DNA of 64,000 nucleotides from Isoperla grammatica (taxonomy: Eukaryota > Arthropoda > Insecta > Plecoptera > Perlodidae): the NCBI GenBank assembly GCA_945910005.1, contig OX246743.1, positions 5,450,018-5,514,017 on the forward strand, read 5' to 3'. The position numbers were made by a program, and so were the translations under genes. The notes under the pieces were generated by a model. It saw only the letters and a list, made by a program, of their open reading frames with translations, was not told the DNA's origin and did no database searches. Within the stretch, counting starts at the first letter, position 1. The number at the start of each line of letters is the position of its first letter. Below, piece by piece: positions 42,620-60,883 of the stretch.

Positions 42620-43326
42620 TAGGGATGGACGAACCTTGCTTTTAGAGTTTCGAAAGAAACTCAAACTTCTGAGTGAAAACAGTTTTGAACTTTGAACTCG
42701 AACCAAACTTTTATAATGCAGCAAGCCAATTGTAAAAGTCATATCATTAGAGCTAGTAGGCTGAGGCCTATGCCATCTACAGCATCCAAAAGAAAACTAC
42801 CTCTCAGGTAGCCTAGGTTCTTCAACAGGTTTTGTTGAAGATTGATGTTGATTTCTTTAAATGTCCTCTTTCAGGAAGACCTGGCTACACCCAGCACTCC
42901 ATTTAATCAGCCGAGTTTTATGAAGTAAAATTCCAAATGGCATCGTTGTATGCCGAAAGCCCTAGACTATCCATGTGGGCAATGAAATCGGGAACATTAT
43001 CACTGTTCATGTTTAAATTCTTTCTACAACTTTCCTTTCAAAATTATTCGTTTCCTCAATACTATCAAAACAACCATGCATAAACAAACTCTTTTTATTA
43101 GAACTGTGGAGACGATTAGGATTTCTAGCGATATCAAAGTCAAAAGTAGAAAATATAACCCAAGTTGAACTGAAACATGTTGGCAATCTACCAAACGGGG
43201 GTTTCAATTCTCTTTGTATCATGACGAGAATGACCGTTGTGGAAATTCAACACAACATTTGAAAGTTAAAAGAAGTTCAGAAATATGATAAATAATCAAA
43301 CTCTGCCAGTCGTTCGTCCGTCCCTA
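42620..43326. mobile_element. Non-autonomous hAT element, 707 bp
   Basis: Ends TAGGGATGGACGAAC and GTTCGTCCGTCCCTA, flanked by the 8-bp sequences cttatgaa (42612..42619) and ctaatgaa (43327..43334), one mismatch. Related in terminal sequence to the element at 20609..21696 but different inside. No transposase. Confidence 0.85.
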
Positions 43327-43334
43327 CTAATGAA

Positions 43335-44200
43335 TTTATTTCACAAACTAGGGGGTTGTGTTATATGTGTTTGCTATTTTAAATGTATTGTTTTACTGTA
43401 GTTTTATAATTAGTTTATAGTTTATATTTTACACATATGACATTTTTTAGATTAGATGAATCTCATGTATGTACTTTATTTGAACATTGTTTTGTATCAA
43501 TATTGTTACGTCCGTAAAATTGCCCTAATAAAAAGCTATCTCTGAAATAAAAAGATGTACTTATTGTAATCTAACTAGAGCCGTCTCCAGATGCATATTT
43601 TCCTCAATTATCTGATCCTGAAATGATCGTTATTTATTGCATTGTCTTGTTTTATTAACCATTTAATTACGTGGATATTGAAGAAACATAACAATTGGGA
43701 ATGCTCACACATTTTTTTTATTTGCTTACCGGTTACCTCAAGTTAAAATAAACGGGAACTAATTGGTTTCGGCTCGAAAGGTGCATAGGGAATGCAAGTG
43801 CGCCGAAAAGTATCTACTTCCGTTTCAACCTTGTTTTCACGGGATAGGAAAATAAGGTGTGAAATAGAAATGTTGGCCTAGAATATGCTCCCATTTATTC
43901 CCTATATTCTATTTCCCAATACTAAGGGTATCGGATTAACCATGAATTATTTGTTTCTTTATGATAATTTTTGTAAGATCCAGTATTTGATACAATTTAA
44001 ACTGTAGCAAGTTATCCGAATGTCTACGCAATTCTGCTTGCCACATCTAAGCAAATTGAGCCAACCGAGCTATGCTCAAGCTAGCGCTAGCACGAAGTAG
44101 ACAACGTTGTACGAAGATGGGCAGGCGATGGCTGTACAATGTTGCCAAGCGTATCGCACAGTCTTCATGGCACTTATAGGTGGCGTTCGCAATGTTTACT
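43335..44200. other. Intergenic, nothing recognised
   Basis: AT-rich sequence without element ends or coding signals that can be supported. Confidence 0.5.
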
Positions 44201-44204
44201 TAGC

Positions 44205-44600
44205 ACTGACATTCTGTGTGTTGCTACTTGCTAGGATACTTGACGTGTTTCTTCGTCAGTTGATGGTCAGTTGTCTTTATTGCAGTTTCGTGTTTGACAG
44301 AACTTTCTCTATGGGACAGAAGTTAATTTCACATGGGGGAGTTTTATCTATATTATGTGACGCCCGTGTTCGACTGATTTAGTTTGTAATATTATTTATG
44401 AACACCTATTATTGATATCAAGAAACATTGACACTGAAAACATTACTAAGAGATCTTTCAGAGTAGTTATATGTGTTCCCTATGTCTTTGGAGTACGACA
44501 ACATGCGAACAGAGAAGGGTAGGTCGTCCGTAGCTATTACAGTTATTAGTCTTTGTTTTTATTGATGAATTTGTCTTAAAATAATATTGTTGAATAAATA
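44205..44600 (+). repeat. Dispersed repeat, second copy
   Basis: Same family as 41060..41480, in the same orientation, diverged. Confidence 0.75.
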
Positions 44601-44923
44601 TGACTGTAGAAAATCAGAGCCTCAGTAGAAAATGCATTTAAATTAAAGTGAGCAGATGACTAGGGTCCTAACGCTAACCTAACCAACCTCGAGTTTGACA
44701 CACACTTTGTGCTTTGGAAAGTAATAATTTCGTAAAAGCTTATTGTTAGAGTAGTTTGGAAGATCCAGCGTTTCTCGGAACACTCTTCGTTGCCCCTCAA
44801 TTACTTGCTCGATCCAAACTGCAACCAAACGTGAGACCTCGAAGTGTCAGCTGTCGGTTGTTGACATTTTCAAGTGGCCTGCGGTAGGCGGGCCGGGAGC
44901 ATAGAGAAATGGCGGGAGTCTAG

Positions 44924-45080
44924 AGATGGGTGAAAAGAATCGATTCTTTCGAATAATCGATTCTCTCCTTTCGATTCTTTCTATGTTTCTTTTTATTCGA
45001 TTTAATCTTAGAATCGATTCTCTAGCAACGATTTTTGCAATAATCGGCTCTCAAAATTTGAATGTCACACACTACCACAA
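44924..45080 (+). mobile_element. Possible hAT-like fragment
   Basis: agagatgggtgaaaagaatc followed by repeated aatcgattct motifs, the style of hAT-type termini. No partner end found. Confidence 0.35.
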
Positions 45081-45250
45081 TGTCCGGCTCCTGCAGCTCC
45101 ACATTGACCAGAACAGCACCAGTTTGCCCCCTCGTCCGACCGTGTATCCGTTGCTATCACAATGTCCGGCTCTTGCAGGCCTGTCGGTGTCTGTGCCTGT
45201 CTGTACAGCTGTCAAACTGTGAAATTTTTACAACGTGCCAATAGAGGCGA

Positions 45251-45565
45251 CTATAGGCGCGTCTACACAAAATGATTAATGTCTAAGTCGTAAGGTGTAT
45301 GGTTTAAGGTTTAATGTTTAAATCGTAACGTTGTCCCCGCCCCTATATATTTCTTTATAAGATCTGCGACTACGTAACGAACGTTGATTGGATGGTCGTA
45401 AGCCTTACGACAGTAGTTCGATCTTGTTCAACTACTCTTAAACACTAATCATTAAACATTACACCTTACGACACTGTGTGAACGCTAACACGTAAATCAT
45501 ATGCCTGAACTTGCTTAAACCATAAACCTTAAACATTAACCATTTTGTGTAAACGCGACTTATCT
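45251..45565. mobile_element. MITE with about 25-bp terminal inverted repeats
   Basis: Left gcgcgtctacacaaaatg and right cattttgtgtaaacgcgact are inverted; inside, ggtttaaggtttaatg mirrors cataaaccttaaacatta. A diverged partial copy lies at 58664..58760 (ctggtccacacaga, gatttaaggtttaatgcg). Confidence 0.75.
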
Positions 45566-46085
45566 GAGCCCTTCAAAACTGCGAAAGCACTGTTTGAAAA
45601 TTATAGTATCAATCAACTTCTATAAATTCAACTTTTTTCCAGAGAGGGCAAGATGATACCTTAGACCAAAGATAGTAAGATATACCCTGTCTGGTCTAAG
45701 ATGGCCTTAGAATCTTGCCCATGACTCTGCCCCCCTCCCCCCCCCCCCCCTTATGCAAGATCAGGGGGGCAAGCTACCTACTATCTACCTCTGTATGTGC
45801 AGTCCCGACGTCACTGCACACGCAGTCTGTGCTTCAAAGTCGAGCCGTGTGTCAGGGATGTAGGAGATGCAAAGAGGTAAGAAAATCAATAAGGTAGGTA
45901 CCTGATTCGTTCCTTCACAACTATTCCAAATAACACAGATAACCAGCTGAGAGGGACATGGATTGTCCATGGACAGGTTTTCAAAACGAAATAAATTATT
46001 AATAAGTTATATAATGAAGAGTGCGTTAACATACAGTAAATCGCAGGCGAGCTCGAAAGTTGCAATTGCAACAGCGTTGGAACCG
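45566..46085. other. Intergenic with C-rich tract
   Basis: Contains a run of C at about 45736..45750 and a short repeat of gtctggtctaag-like motifs. No gene recognised. Confidence 0.5.
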
Positions 46086-46089
46086 GGCA

Positions 46090-49010
46090 AGTGGGGTTTT
46101 TCACAAAATATCCAAGAATACGATTCAATGATAAAAGTTTGAAAATTGAAAAAAAAATTGAAGTCGTTTTTTTTTATCTAAGTCCTAAAAATGAGTTTTA
46201 ACACATTGTCTTTTTAAATTCGAATTTGATAGAACTTGACCACGTGATAACGAAACTGTAAACGGTTTTTGGTGGAACCGTACCGTTTGTCTGTACAAAA
46301 ATAATGAATATTCTACCCAAATATTGTTGTTGTAATTGTAAGGCCAAATATGAATGAATTTACGAACTGATGGTCTCACAGGATGCAAAAAGTATCAAAG
46401 AATGCGATCTGATCATAAAAATTGCAAAAATGGCAAAAAAATATTTTTAGTTGTTTTGCAATCAAGGCACCCTTCTCAGATTTTCAATTTCCACACTTTG
46501 TCTTTTTATGATTGAATTCGATAGATCTTGACCACGTGAATCCGAATCCGTAAACCGTTTTTTGTGGAAACGAACAGTTTGGCTGTAAAAAAATAATCTT
46601 TATTCAACTCGATACGTTCAAATTGTAATTGTAGGGCAAAATATGGATGGATTTTTGAACTGAGGAGCTTTTTGGATTCACAAAATATCCAAGAATACGA
46701 TACAATGATAAAAGTTTGAAAATTGAAAAAAAAATTGAAGTCGTTTTTTTTTCTAAGTCCAAAAAATGAGTTTTAACACCTTGTCTTTTTAAAATCGAAT
46801 TTGATAGATCTTGACCACGTGATCACGAAACTGTAAACGGTTTTTGGCGGAACCGTACCGTTTGTCTGTAAAAAAATAATGAATATTCTACCCAAATATT
46901 GTTGTTGTAATTGTAAGGCCAAATATGAATGGATTTACGAACTGATGGTCTCACAGGATGAAAAAAGTATCAAAGAATGCGATCTGATCATAAAAATTAC
47001 AAAATGACAAAAAAATATTTTTAGCCGTTTTGCAATCCAGATTTTCAATTTCCACACTTTGTCTTTTTTGATTGAATTCGATAGATCTTGAACACGTGAA
47101 TGCGAATCCGTAAACCGTTTTTTGCCGAAACGAACCGTTTGGCTGTAAAAAATTAATCTTTATTCAACTTGATACGTTCAAATTGTAATTGTAGGGCAAA
47201 ATATGGATGGATTTTTGAACTGAGGGGCTTTTTGGATTCACAAAATATCCAAGAATACGACTCAATGATAAAAGTTTGAAAATTGAAAAAAAAAATGGAA
47301 GTCGTTTTTTTTTCTAAGTCCTTAAAATGAGTTTTAACACCTTGTCTTTTTAAATTTGAATTTGATAGAAATTGACCATGTGATCACGAGACTGTAAACG
47401 GTTTTTGGCGGAACCGTACCGTTTGTCTGTAAAAAAATAATGAATATTCTACCCAATTATTGTTATTTTAATTGTAAGGCCAAATATGAATGGATTTACG
47501 AACTGATGGTCTCACAGGATGCAAAAAGTATCATAGAATGCGATCTGATCAGAAAAATTGCAAAAATGACAAAAAATATTTTTATGAAACCCTTCTCAGA
47601 TTTTCAATTTCCACACTTTGTCTTTTTATGATTGAATTCGATAGATCTTGACCACGTAAATCCGAATCCGTAAACCGTTTTTTGCGGAAACGAACCGTTT
47701 GGGTGTAAAAAATTAATATTTATTCAAATCGATACGTTAAAATTGTAATTGTAGGGCAAAATATGGAATGGATTTTTGAACTGAGGGGCTTTTTGGATTC
47801 ACAAAATATCAATATGAAGAATGCGATCTGATCATAAATATTGCAAAAATGACAAAAACATATTTTTAGCCGTTTTGCAATCAAGGCTATACCCCTTCTC
47901 AGACTTTCAATTTCCACACTTTGTCTTTTTATGATTGAATTTGATAGATCTTGACCACGTGAATCCGAATCCGTAAACCGTTTTTTGCGGAAACGAACCG
48001 TTTGGCTGTAAAAAATTAATCTTTATTCAACTCGATAGGGCCTACTTATTCAAATTGTAACTGTAGGGCCAAATATGGTTGGATTTTTTAAATGAGGGGC
48101 TTTTTGGATTCACAAAATATCCAAGAATACGATTCAATGATAAAAAATTGAAAATTGAAAAAAAAATTGGAGTCGTTTTTTTCCAAGTCCTAAAAATGAG
48201 TTTTAACACCTTGTCTTTTTAAATTCGAATTTGATAGAACTTGACCACGTGATCACGAAACTGTAAACGGTTTTTGGCGGAACTGTACCGTTTGTCTGTA
48301 AAAAAATAATGAATATTCTACCCAAATATTGTTATTGTAATTGTAAGGCCAAATATGAATGGATTTACGAACTGATGGTCTCACAGGATGCAAAAAGTAT
48401 CAAAGAATGCGATCTGATCATAAAAATTGCAAAAATGACAAACAAATATTTTTAGCCGTTTTGCAATCAAGGCTATGGGCCTACCCTTCTCAGATTTTCA
48501 ATTTCCACACTTTGTCTTTTTATGATTGAATTCGATAGATCTTGACCACGTGAATCCGAATCCGTAAACCGTTTTTTGCGGAAACGAACCTTTTGGCTGT
48601 AAACAATTAATCTCTATTCAACTCGATACGTTAAAATTGTAATTGTAGGGCAAAATATGGATGGATTTTTGAACTGAGGGGCTTTTTGGATTCAAAAAAT
48701 ATCCAAGAAAACGATACAATGATAAAAGTTTGAAAATTGAAAAAAAAATTGAAGTCGTTTTTTTTTCTAAGTCCAAAAAATGAGTTTTAACACCTTGTCT
48801 TTTTAAAATCGAATTTGATAGATCTTGACCTCGTGATCACGAAACTGTAAACGGTTTTTGGCGGAACCGTACTGTTTGTCTGTAAAAAAATAATGAATAT
48901 TCTACCCAAATATTGTTATTGTAATATTGTAAGGCCAAATATGAATGGATTTACGAACTGATGTTCTCACAGGATGCAAAAAGTATCAAAGAATGCGATC
49001 TGATCATCTT
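46090..49010. repeat. Satellite with dimeric higher-order unit, about 5 copies of about 580 bp
   Basis: Each dimer has two related halves. Half A: accttgtctttttaaattcg, gaccacgtgatcacgaaact, aacggtttttggcgg, gatggtctcacagga. Half B: actttgtctttttatgattg, gaccacgtgaatccgaatcc, accgttttttgcgg, gaggggctttttggattcac. Some dimers have internal deletions (47812..47830 joins half B to half A). Each half carries CACGTG. AT-rich, no coding. Confidence 0.9.
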
Positions 49011-49019
49011 TCTCATTTT

Positions 49020-50045
49020 CATAATCACCCGCTCATCGTCTCGATTAGCCATGGTTGCATAAATATGAGACGTGAAGCCCCATTTATCAATTCAGGGAAA
49101 CAGAGGGATTTATGATCGCTATTCAAGATAAAGTATAACAATTACAAAAAATTAATAACTAAAGACGTCACAATGAATGATAAATGTAGAAAATGTTATA
49201 TGAACGGCGAAACAATTGAACACATCGTATCTGGGTGCAAAATGCTTTGTCAAACAGATTATCTTCATAGGAATATCCAAGTTGCAAACATTATACATCG
49301 TAAATTAGCCATAAAGTATAAACTTATAAAGACATCCACTGCGTTTTACAAATACAAACCTGAAAAGGTATTAGATAGGAAAGACTACAAATTATATTAC
49401 GACCGGGCAGTTATAACAAACCAAAGTACCAAACCATACATCACAATAGACCAGATATTATATTTATTGACAAGAAGAAACAAGAAACGATTTTAATTGA
49501 TGTTGCCGTCCCTTTATGCCACAATGTAGAGACAACTTGGCGGGAAAAGATTAACAGATATAATGAGTTTATTTCTATTGAAATAAAAAGATTGTGGAAG
49601 CAGAATAATGTAACTGTTGTACCGTTAATTATATCAGCAAATGGTATTGTTCCGCGTAAACTCCATGACAGTATTAAACTAATTGGTCTCCAACCCAACA
49701 TATACATCGAGATGCAAAAGCAATAATTTTGAACACGTGTAGGATAGTGCGAAAATTTTTGAACTAAGAAGAATGAAGACTTCAAGAAGTTCTCCATCCT
49801 AATGGTGGTTTTCGTGGTTTTCCACCGTACGAAGAGCGAATGCTGGGATGAGTACAAATCGGCCACGACCGTACATAGCATCCACAGTTTGGTTTGGAAA
49901 TATAATATGGACAATGATATATTTAATTAGTTCTAAGTAGACTTTAATAAGGTAAATGCATGGAAATACTTGACATTTCTGTCCGTACAACATGTTTATG
50001 CGGGTTTTGACCGAGTTTGTATGTATTGCAACAACAACAATAATA

Positions 50046-50075
<30 letters not shown>
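49020..50075 (+). mobile_element. LINE copy 1: reverse-transcriptase C-terminus, 3' UTR and AAT tail
   Basis: From 49173 the frame reads DKCRKCYMNGETIEHIVSGC and YLHRNIQVANIIHRKLAIKY; after a frameshift near 49440 it reads QETILIDVAVPLCHNVETTW, then WKQNNVTVVPLIISANGIVP. This CxxC-ETIEHIxSGC layout is the C-terminal region of a widespread animal non-LTR retrotransposon protein. A stop interrupts near 49725. The 3' UTR ends ttgcaacaacaacaataataat and a TAA/AAT microsatellite. 5'-truncated and broken. Confidence 0.8.
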
Positions 50076-50076
<1 letters not shown>

Positions 50077-50084
50077 TTAATAAT

Positions 50085-50740
<656 letters not shown>

Positions 50741-50894
50741 GTTCTAGCTTGATTAGTTTTGAAGATATAGACGAAAAACTATTCTAGAAGAAACTAGCCA
50801 GTGTATGAACTAGTATTACCGTATATATGCATTCCTGGGGAGGGTGATTAAAAAGGTTTAACAATCAATAGAACTTTTTCCATGATCAATATAT

Positions 50895-50900
50895 TTTAAT
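50895..50900 (-). terminator. Candidate NPC2 poly(A) signal
   Basis: ATTAAA on the minus strand 57 bases after the stop codon; the second most common poly(A) hexamer. Confidence 0.5.
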
Positions 50901-50956
50901 CAACAACAGAAATTAAGATACACCAGTTGTCGTTCTCTGTGATGATGCGATCTCAA

Positions 50957-56407
<5,451 letters not shown>

Positions 56408-56453
56408 GTTGACGGTCTGTGGAGATGTCCTAAACGTGCTTCCTCAGACAGGG

Positions 56454-56462
56454 CATATATAC
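56454..56462 (-). promoter_or_regulatory. TATA box of NPC2
   Basis: GTATATATG on the minus strand, 48 bases upstream of the ATG. It predicts a start site near 56425 and a very short 5' UTR. Confidence 0.6.
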
Positions 56463-56784
56463 TGCCTCGGACGTCGTGCAGGTGTCGTCTGTTATTGATA
56501 ACATGCTGATAAGACTAAGACACTCAAGTGGACACCTGTTTGTGAGGTACACAACCTACATTACACATCTAGTTACGTTGACGCAGATAAGGATCATGTT
56601 GGGATAAGGCAACAATGAGCAAATAAAGTACAGGCTGGGAAATTACAAGTAACGTGGCCATGTGGGGATAAATCATCAATAAATAAACCTGTAACTTTGG
56701 GCAGTCTAGCAACGAGGCAAGGACTGGTGACCCAACAACTCGAGTGTTGATTGTTAGTAACTTACGTCATTATCATTATCATAA
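56463..56784. other. Upstream region of NPC2
   Basis: Presumed promoter-proximal sequence; apart from the TATA box no defined site can be supported. Confidence 0.4.
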
Positions 56785-56945
56785 TTACCATATCGATCTT
56801 TGATTAGTTATCGCTCACTAATTGTCGATGGTGTTCGGAATCTACAGGGTTCGTTTAGTCGCTTTCAATTAAAGTTCCCCACTGAAAATCAGTCTTGTTA
56901 CTGAGTGGGTAGACTTAAATGTTAATTTATTTTTTTATTTTTATT
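56785..56945 (+). mobile_element. Dispersed repeat with AT-rich tail, copy 2
   Basis: tatcgatctttgattagtta to gagtgggtagacttaaatg plus a T-rich tail; matches the 3' half of 25141..25375. Confidence 0.75.
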
Positions 56946-57161
56946 TATTGCCAAATAGCCAACCGTAGCGGGCAAAAACTTCAAAATGATTTCAGTTTGT
57001 TTTATAATGTTTCAACTTTCAAGTCTGCTACTGAAATGTTACGCATGCACCGTAACCCAGATGTCCCAAGTGTAAATAAGAGCATTTTAATTCAAAAAAT
57101 GTTTTTTAAATTCCTTATCTTAGACGATGGAAATAATAGAGATTTAGTTTCGATGGTGTGA
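56946..57161 (+). pseudogene. Unrecognised coding-like remnant
   Basis: An open frame reads ANRSGQKLQNDFSLFYNVST, then ATEMLRMHRNPDVPSVNKSI and ends LVSMV. Composition is protein-like but no start context, splice partner or family could be named. May be transposon-derived. Confidence 0.2.
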
Positions 57162-57322
57162 CATTATCAATCAATTAAAAACCGGTTTAGATAACTTTTC
57201 ATAGACGATGCCGATGTAGCTAACAGAAGGAGGAGAAATGTAAGGTATAATGAATAATTTAAATGTTAGACATTCAATAAGTTGTGAATTCATGGCAGCG
57301 CAGTTGACTCGTCAATGGGTCC

Positions 57323-57403
57323 TCATCTGGGCTTGTGTAGCTTAGCACAGGTGACTTGACCATTGTTGTCGCCCAGCAAGCTAAGTTCAAGGACAGTGTG
57401 TAA
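57323..57403 (-). pseudogene. Orphan NPC2-like terminal exon
   Basis: The minus strand, after a strong acceptor (ccctccccccctag), reads LHTVLELSLLGDNNGQVTCA, KLHKPR, stop TGA. This aligns with NPC2 exon 4 (VSLLLELNLLDDNKKSVTCF), same phase 0 and same Cys. No upstream exons are visible between 57.4 and 60.6 kb. It is a paralogue's last exon or a relic of a tandem duplication. Confidence 0.65.
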
Positions 57404-57496
57404 CTAGGGGGGGAGGGAGGGGGAGTAGTGGTTCAACTCCCCCGAAACTACATCGAGGCTGGTATTCTAATGATTGGTTAATGATGATTAATGTTA

Positions 57497-58352
57497 CTAA
57501 AAAACGCTCTGCGTTGCCAGATGAGCGATTTTTCAAAACGCATAATTATATTTTTGTAGGTTGGCATCTTGACGGATTTTCCTGGGTATGTTTACAGAAT
57601 CCAGTTTAGTGGTCATGAGTGTTGACTGAAAATGTCTACCAAATCCGTCAAGCCGTTTGACCTGTGCACGACGAACAAACGTTTGCACAGAATCAAACAA
57701 ATCTTGTCTACAAATTGGCGGTTAAAGTTACAATTTTATACCCCAAATCACGCTTCAAAATTGCTGTTTGAACACACACACATATATATATTTATACATA
57801 AAAAAGTGTTGAAATCCGTTTATAAGTTTAAATACAATTATTAAAACTCGATATGTTTCACTAATTATTTTTTGTAAGTTGACATCTTGACGGATTATGC
57901 TGGTTATGTTAACAAAATCTAGTTAAGTGGTCATGAGTGTTGGCTGAAAATGTGAACCAAATGCGTCAAGACGTTTGATCTATGCGCGACGAACAATATC
58001 TGTACACAAACACACAGAAAGCGATTCACTCCGCTTCGCTATAGGGCACTAGCAACACCAAAAGACAACAATGGAACAAATGAATTGAACTGATGGACAA
58101 ACAATCAGCTGTCAAAATAATAAAATTGCAACCATAGACATAAAAACAAGTGTAGTAATAGTAACTGCTCGCCATTTAAAACTTTTAATGATAGACAACG
58201 ACTAAGTGAAAGTTGTGTATGTGTATTTGTTTGTTTTGTTTTCCAAAATCAGAAGAAATTATTTTTTGACAGCTTGTTGTTTGTCCATCGATTCAATTCA
58301 TTTGTTTCATTGTTGTCTTTTGGTGTTGCTAGTGCCCTATAGGCTCATCTAA
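57497..58352 (-). mobile_element. Helentron-like family B, copy 1, carrying a nested MITE
   Basis: Minus strand: 5' end near 58352 (cattagatgagcc), gcgaagcggagtgaatcgc after the nested insertion, and 3' end cgctcatctggcaacgcaga, gcgttttttag at 57497. Inverted-repeat ends and shared body (tccgtcaag, caccttgac motifs) match 58976..59976. Confidence 0.6.
58039..58342. mobile_element. About 300-bp inverted-repeat MITE nested in family B
   Basis: Arms of about 75 bases: ctatagggcactagcaacac, caaaagacaacaatgga ... and complement gttgtcttttggtgttgcta, gtgccctatag. Flanked by TA on both sides; the uninterrupted sequence (cgcttcgctacgctcatcta) exists as the complement of 58976..58998. Confidence 0.8.
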
Positions 58353-58357
58353 TGACA

Positions 58358-58560
58358 GTACTAGAAAAACGCTCCGCGTTGCCAGATGAGCGGTTTTTGT
58401 TCAATAAATCAGAAAAATCATTTGCAAATCATACTAGGAAAACGCTCTGTTTGACACGTTAATAAGCGAGCGCGTCCATATCTACGAACTTTATGGTGAA
58501 AAGTTTCCAAAGCTAATAAAAACAACAATTAACAACAATACATGAATGCGCATTGCAAAC
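58358..58560 (-). mobile_element. Two truncated 3' ends of Helentron-like families B and A
   Basis: actagaaaaacgctccgcgt (family B 3' end, minus) at 58358, then actaggaaaacgctctgttt (family A 3' end, minus) near 58430, continuing into the family A 3' body (complement of 62680..62831). Confidence 0.65.
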
Positions 58561-58663
58561 ATTTTTCTAATTACTCTTAAAAAAAAAAAAAAGATGGCTT
58601 TATTATAAACACATAATTTTTTTCCAAGATGGTGGTGTACATTATTTCACGATATGTTGCTAA

Positions 58664-58760
58664 GGGCTGGTCCACACAGATTTTTAAGACATACGATTTA
58701 AGGTTTAATGCGTAGTCGTAAAGTTGGATCATAGGTAACACGTACTGGCGTTCACACAAA
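58664..58760. repeat. Partial copy of the 45251..45565 MITE
   Basis: ggctggtccacacaga and gatttaaggtttaatgcg, diverged. Confidence 0.45.
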
Positions 58761-58975
58761 GTTTTAGTTTTAAGACGTTGTTTTCAATGTTGTTTTTAAA
58801 CAAAACTTTTTCTTGTTTACCCTAACAGGCATCAAACATACCACGCCCGCCATTGGCACCATCTTATTACAGCTATCGAAATTCCAAAAGTAGTTTTAGA
58901 AAGGTCTCTTTGTACACGCCATTTCCCATGCATAGTATGTGCATCTAACGTCAATACTCCACAAATGAGAATCAT

Positions 58976-59033
58976 TAGATGAGCGTAGCGAAGCGGAGTG
59001 AATCTCTCAATTCAACTCGATCGGCGCTTTGTC

Positions 59034-59112
<79 letters not shown>

Positions 59113-59976
59113 ACTCCTGACCACTAATGTCGATCGATGCTGCTAACTTGAAAAATTCGTCAAGAGCCCAACCTACAAAAAATTAATTACTGAAAACAAA
59201 ATATTTGTTTATTATTTATTTAAAATAAATCTTACACGCGGATTTAAATGCAGTTTTGCACATAGGTCCACATCGACGTTACCAACACTTGACAATATAG
59301 TTTCAAAATTGTAGCTGTAACCGCCATGTTATAAACAAATATTGTTTATTGACGGCAGTTAATTTCTTCATCTTTACAGTGTCCCACGGATATGATTCGC
59401 ATTTACGGATCATTGAAGCTAGATCCACATTTTATGCACTTAAAATAGCGTACGCAATCAGACCTTTCTCATTATTATTTGGAATTTCGATATCTATCAT
59501 AGAATGGCTACAATGACGTGTTATGTTTGATGACTCACGGCAAACATGCAAAAGTTAACAACGAACTTTGTCGGCAATTTAAAAATCTATTATTATTGTT
59601 TAAATGCATATATTGTATAATTTAGCAACATCATCTTTTTAGATCTTGCCTGTATCTATATTGTGTAACTTTCTGTAGACAGATATGTTTAATAGTTTAT
59701 AAATTAGAGCCTATTGAGTAGAGCACGGTTGATTGAAAAATCAACTTGAAGGTTCTAATTTATTAAAAAATATAATATTTCGTTCAATTATAAGCAACAT
59801 ATTCGAGAAATAATGTACACAAGTTCTAAGGTTGTAACTTAAACTGCCATCTTGTAAAAAAATTATATCTTTATTATAAAGGCATTTTTTTTGCAAGAAT
59901 AATATGATACGCTAATGATTAGTTTGTTTTATTGAGAAAAAAATCGCTCAACTGGCAACGCGGAGCGTTTTCCTAG
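58976..59976 (+). mobile_element. Helentron-like family B, copy 2, full length
   Basis: 5' end ttagatgagcgtagcgaagc; (GT)n microsatellite 59036..59110; about 0.8 kb AT-rich body; 3' end with hairpin cgctc-aactggcaacgcg-gagcg, ttttcctag, then T. The 5' agatgagcg is inverse to the subterminal cgctcaact/cgctcatct motif. No coding. Confidence 0.6.
59036..59110. repeat. (GT)n microsatellite
   Basis: About 37 uninterrupted GT dinucleotides inside family B copy 2. Confidence 0.97.
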
Positions 59977-59979
59977 TTC

Positions 59980-60610
59980 ATATAATATGACATTATTATT
60001 TTATAATCAGCGATATTTGTTGTTATACGTGGGTGTTGTCACATAGCTAGGGGGTGGAGCTTTAAACCATGTCAAACTTAGGGAAATAAGAAAGTTATTT
60101 GTAGCAATTAAGCTATTTGAAGGATTTCAAGGGCTTTGATTGGTGGTTGCCATGGAGAAAACAAGCTATTCGACGAATAAGTAGTTATTGGGACATTGTA
60201 AGACTGGATCTTAAATAAACTTAAATATAATATCTGCACTCAATATCTACGTATATAACAAACATTAGGATAGTAGTTACGTAGTAGGATAGGGTACGTA
60301 GTTACGTAGGATACGTAGATAGGATACGTAGTTGTGATAACCCATACCAGTTTCACAATAACATTGTACACACCATACGCAACATTATTGTTTACATGCA
60401 CATATTTCATAGGTATCATTTTTATTACCCTCATAACATTCTATAAACGAATAAACGATGCCTTGAATGAATGAATGAGTCAATGAAAGCAACGTCATGC
60501 CCGACGAAATGCGAATGTTTGCATAGGTGTTGTTGTTGTCGTTCCGTTGCGAGGTATTGTGTTCTTGTTATTCCACTTGACTTGCTTCACGCAGATGATG
60601 AGAGCCAACG
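59980..60610. other. Intergenic, nothing certain
   Basis: Contains tandem tacgtag motifs at 60275..60330 (gatacgtag repeats). No gene recognised. Confidence 0.5.
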
Positions 60611-60617
60611 TATAAAG
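60611..60617 (+). promoter_or_regulatory. TATA box of the downstream partial gene
   Basis: TATAAAG 50 bases upstream of the ATG at 60661, the same spacing as in the NPC2 gene. Confidence 0.45.
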
Positions 60618-60660
60618 TATTGAGATGTATGAGATGGAACGTCCTTCCCCACAGTCAGCC

Positions 60661-60699
60661 ATGAAGATCTTAGAGGCGGTGTTGCTCTGCGTTCTGTTG
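60661..60699 (+). CDS. First exon of an unknown secreted protein (signal peptide start)
   Basis: ATG opens MKILEAVLLCVLL followed directly by a donor gtaagc. A hydrophobic leader cut by an intron after 13 codons, with a TATA box upstream, suits a small secreted protein. The next exon is not found in the window, so the product is unknown; another NPC2-like gene is possible but unproven. Confidence 0.5.
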
Positions 60700-60883
60700 G
60701 TAAGCCTCGTTCAATCCATTCACATTTTATAATCATTTTATTCCCATACATTTCAAAATATGAAGAGATCCACCACCAAAGACAAAAAATAAAATATATA
60801 AATGTACATGAACACAACTGAAAACTCAGATCCGTAATCATAGTCGTCCCCTCCCCTAGGGGCGCCCGTTCTTCTAATACTTT

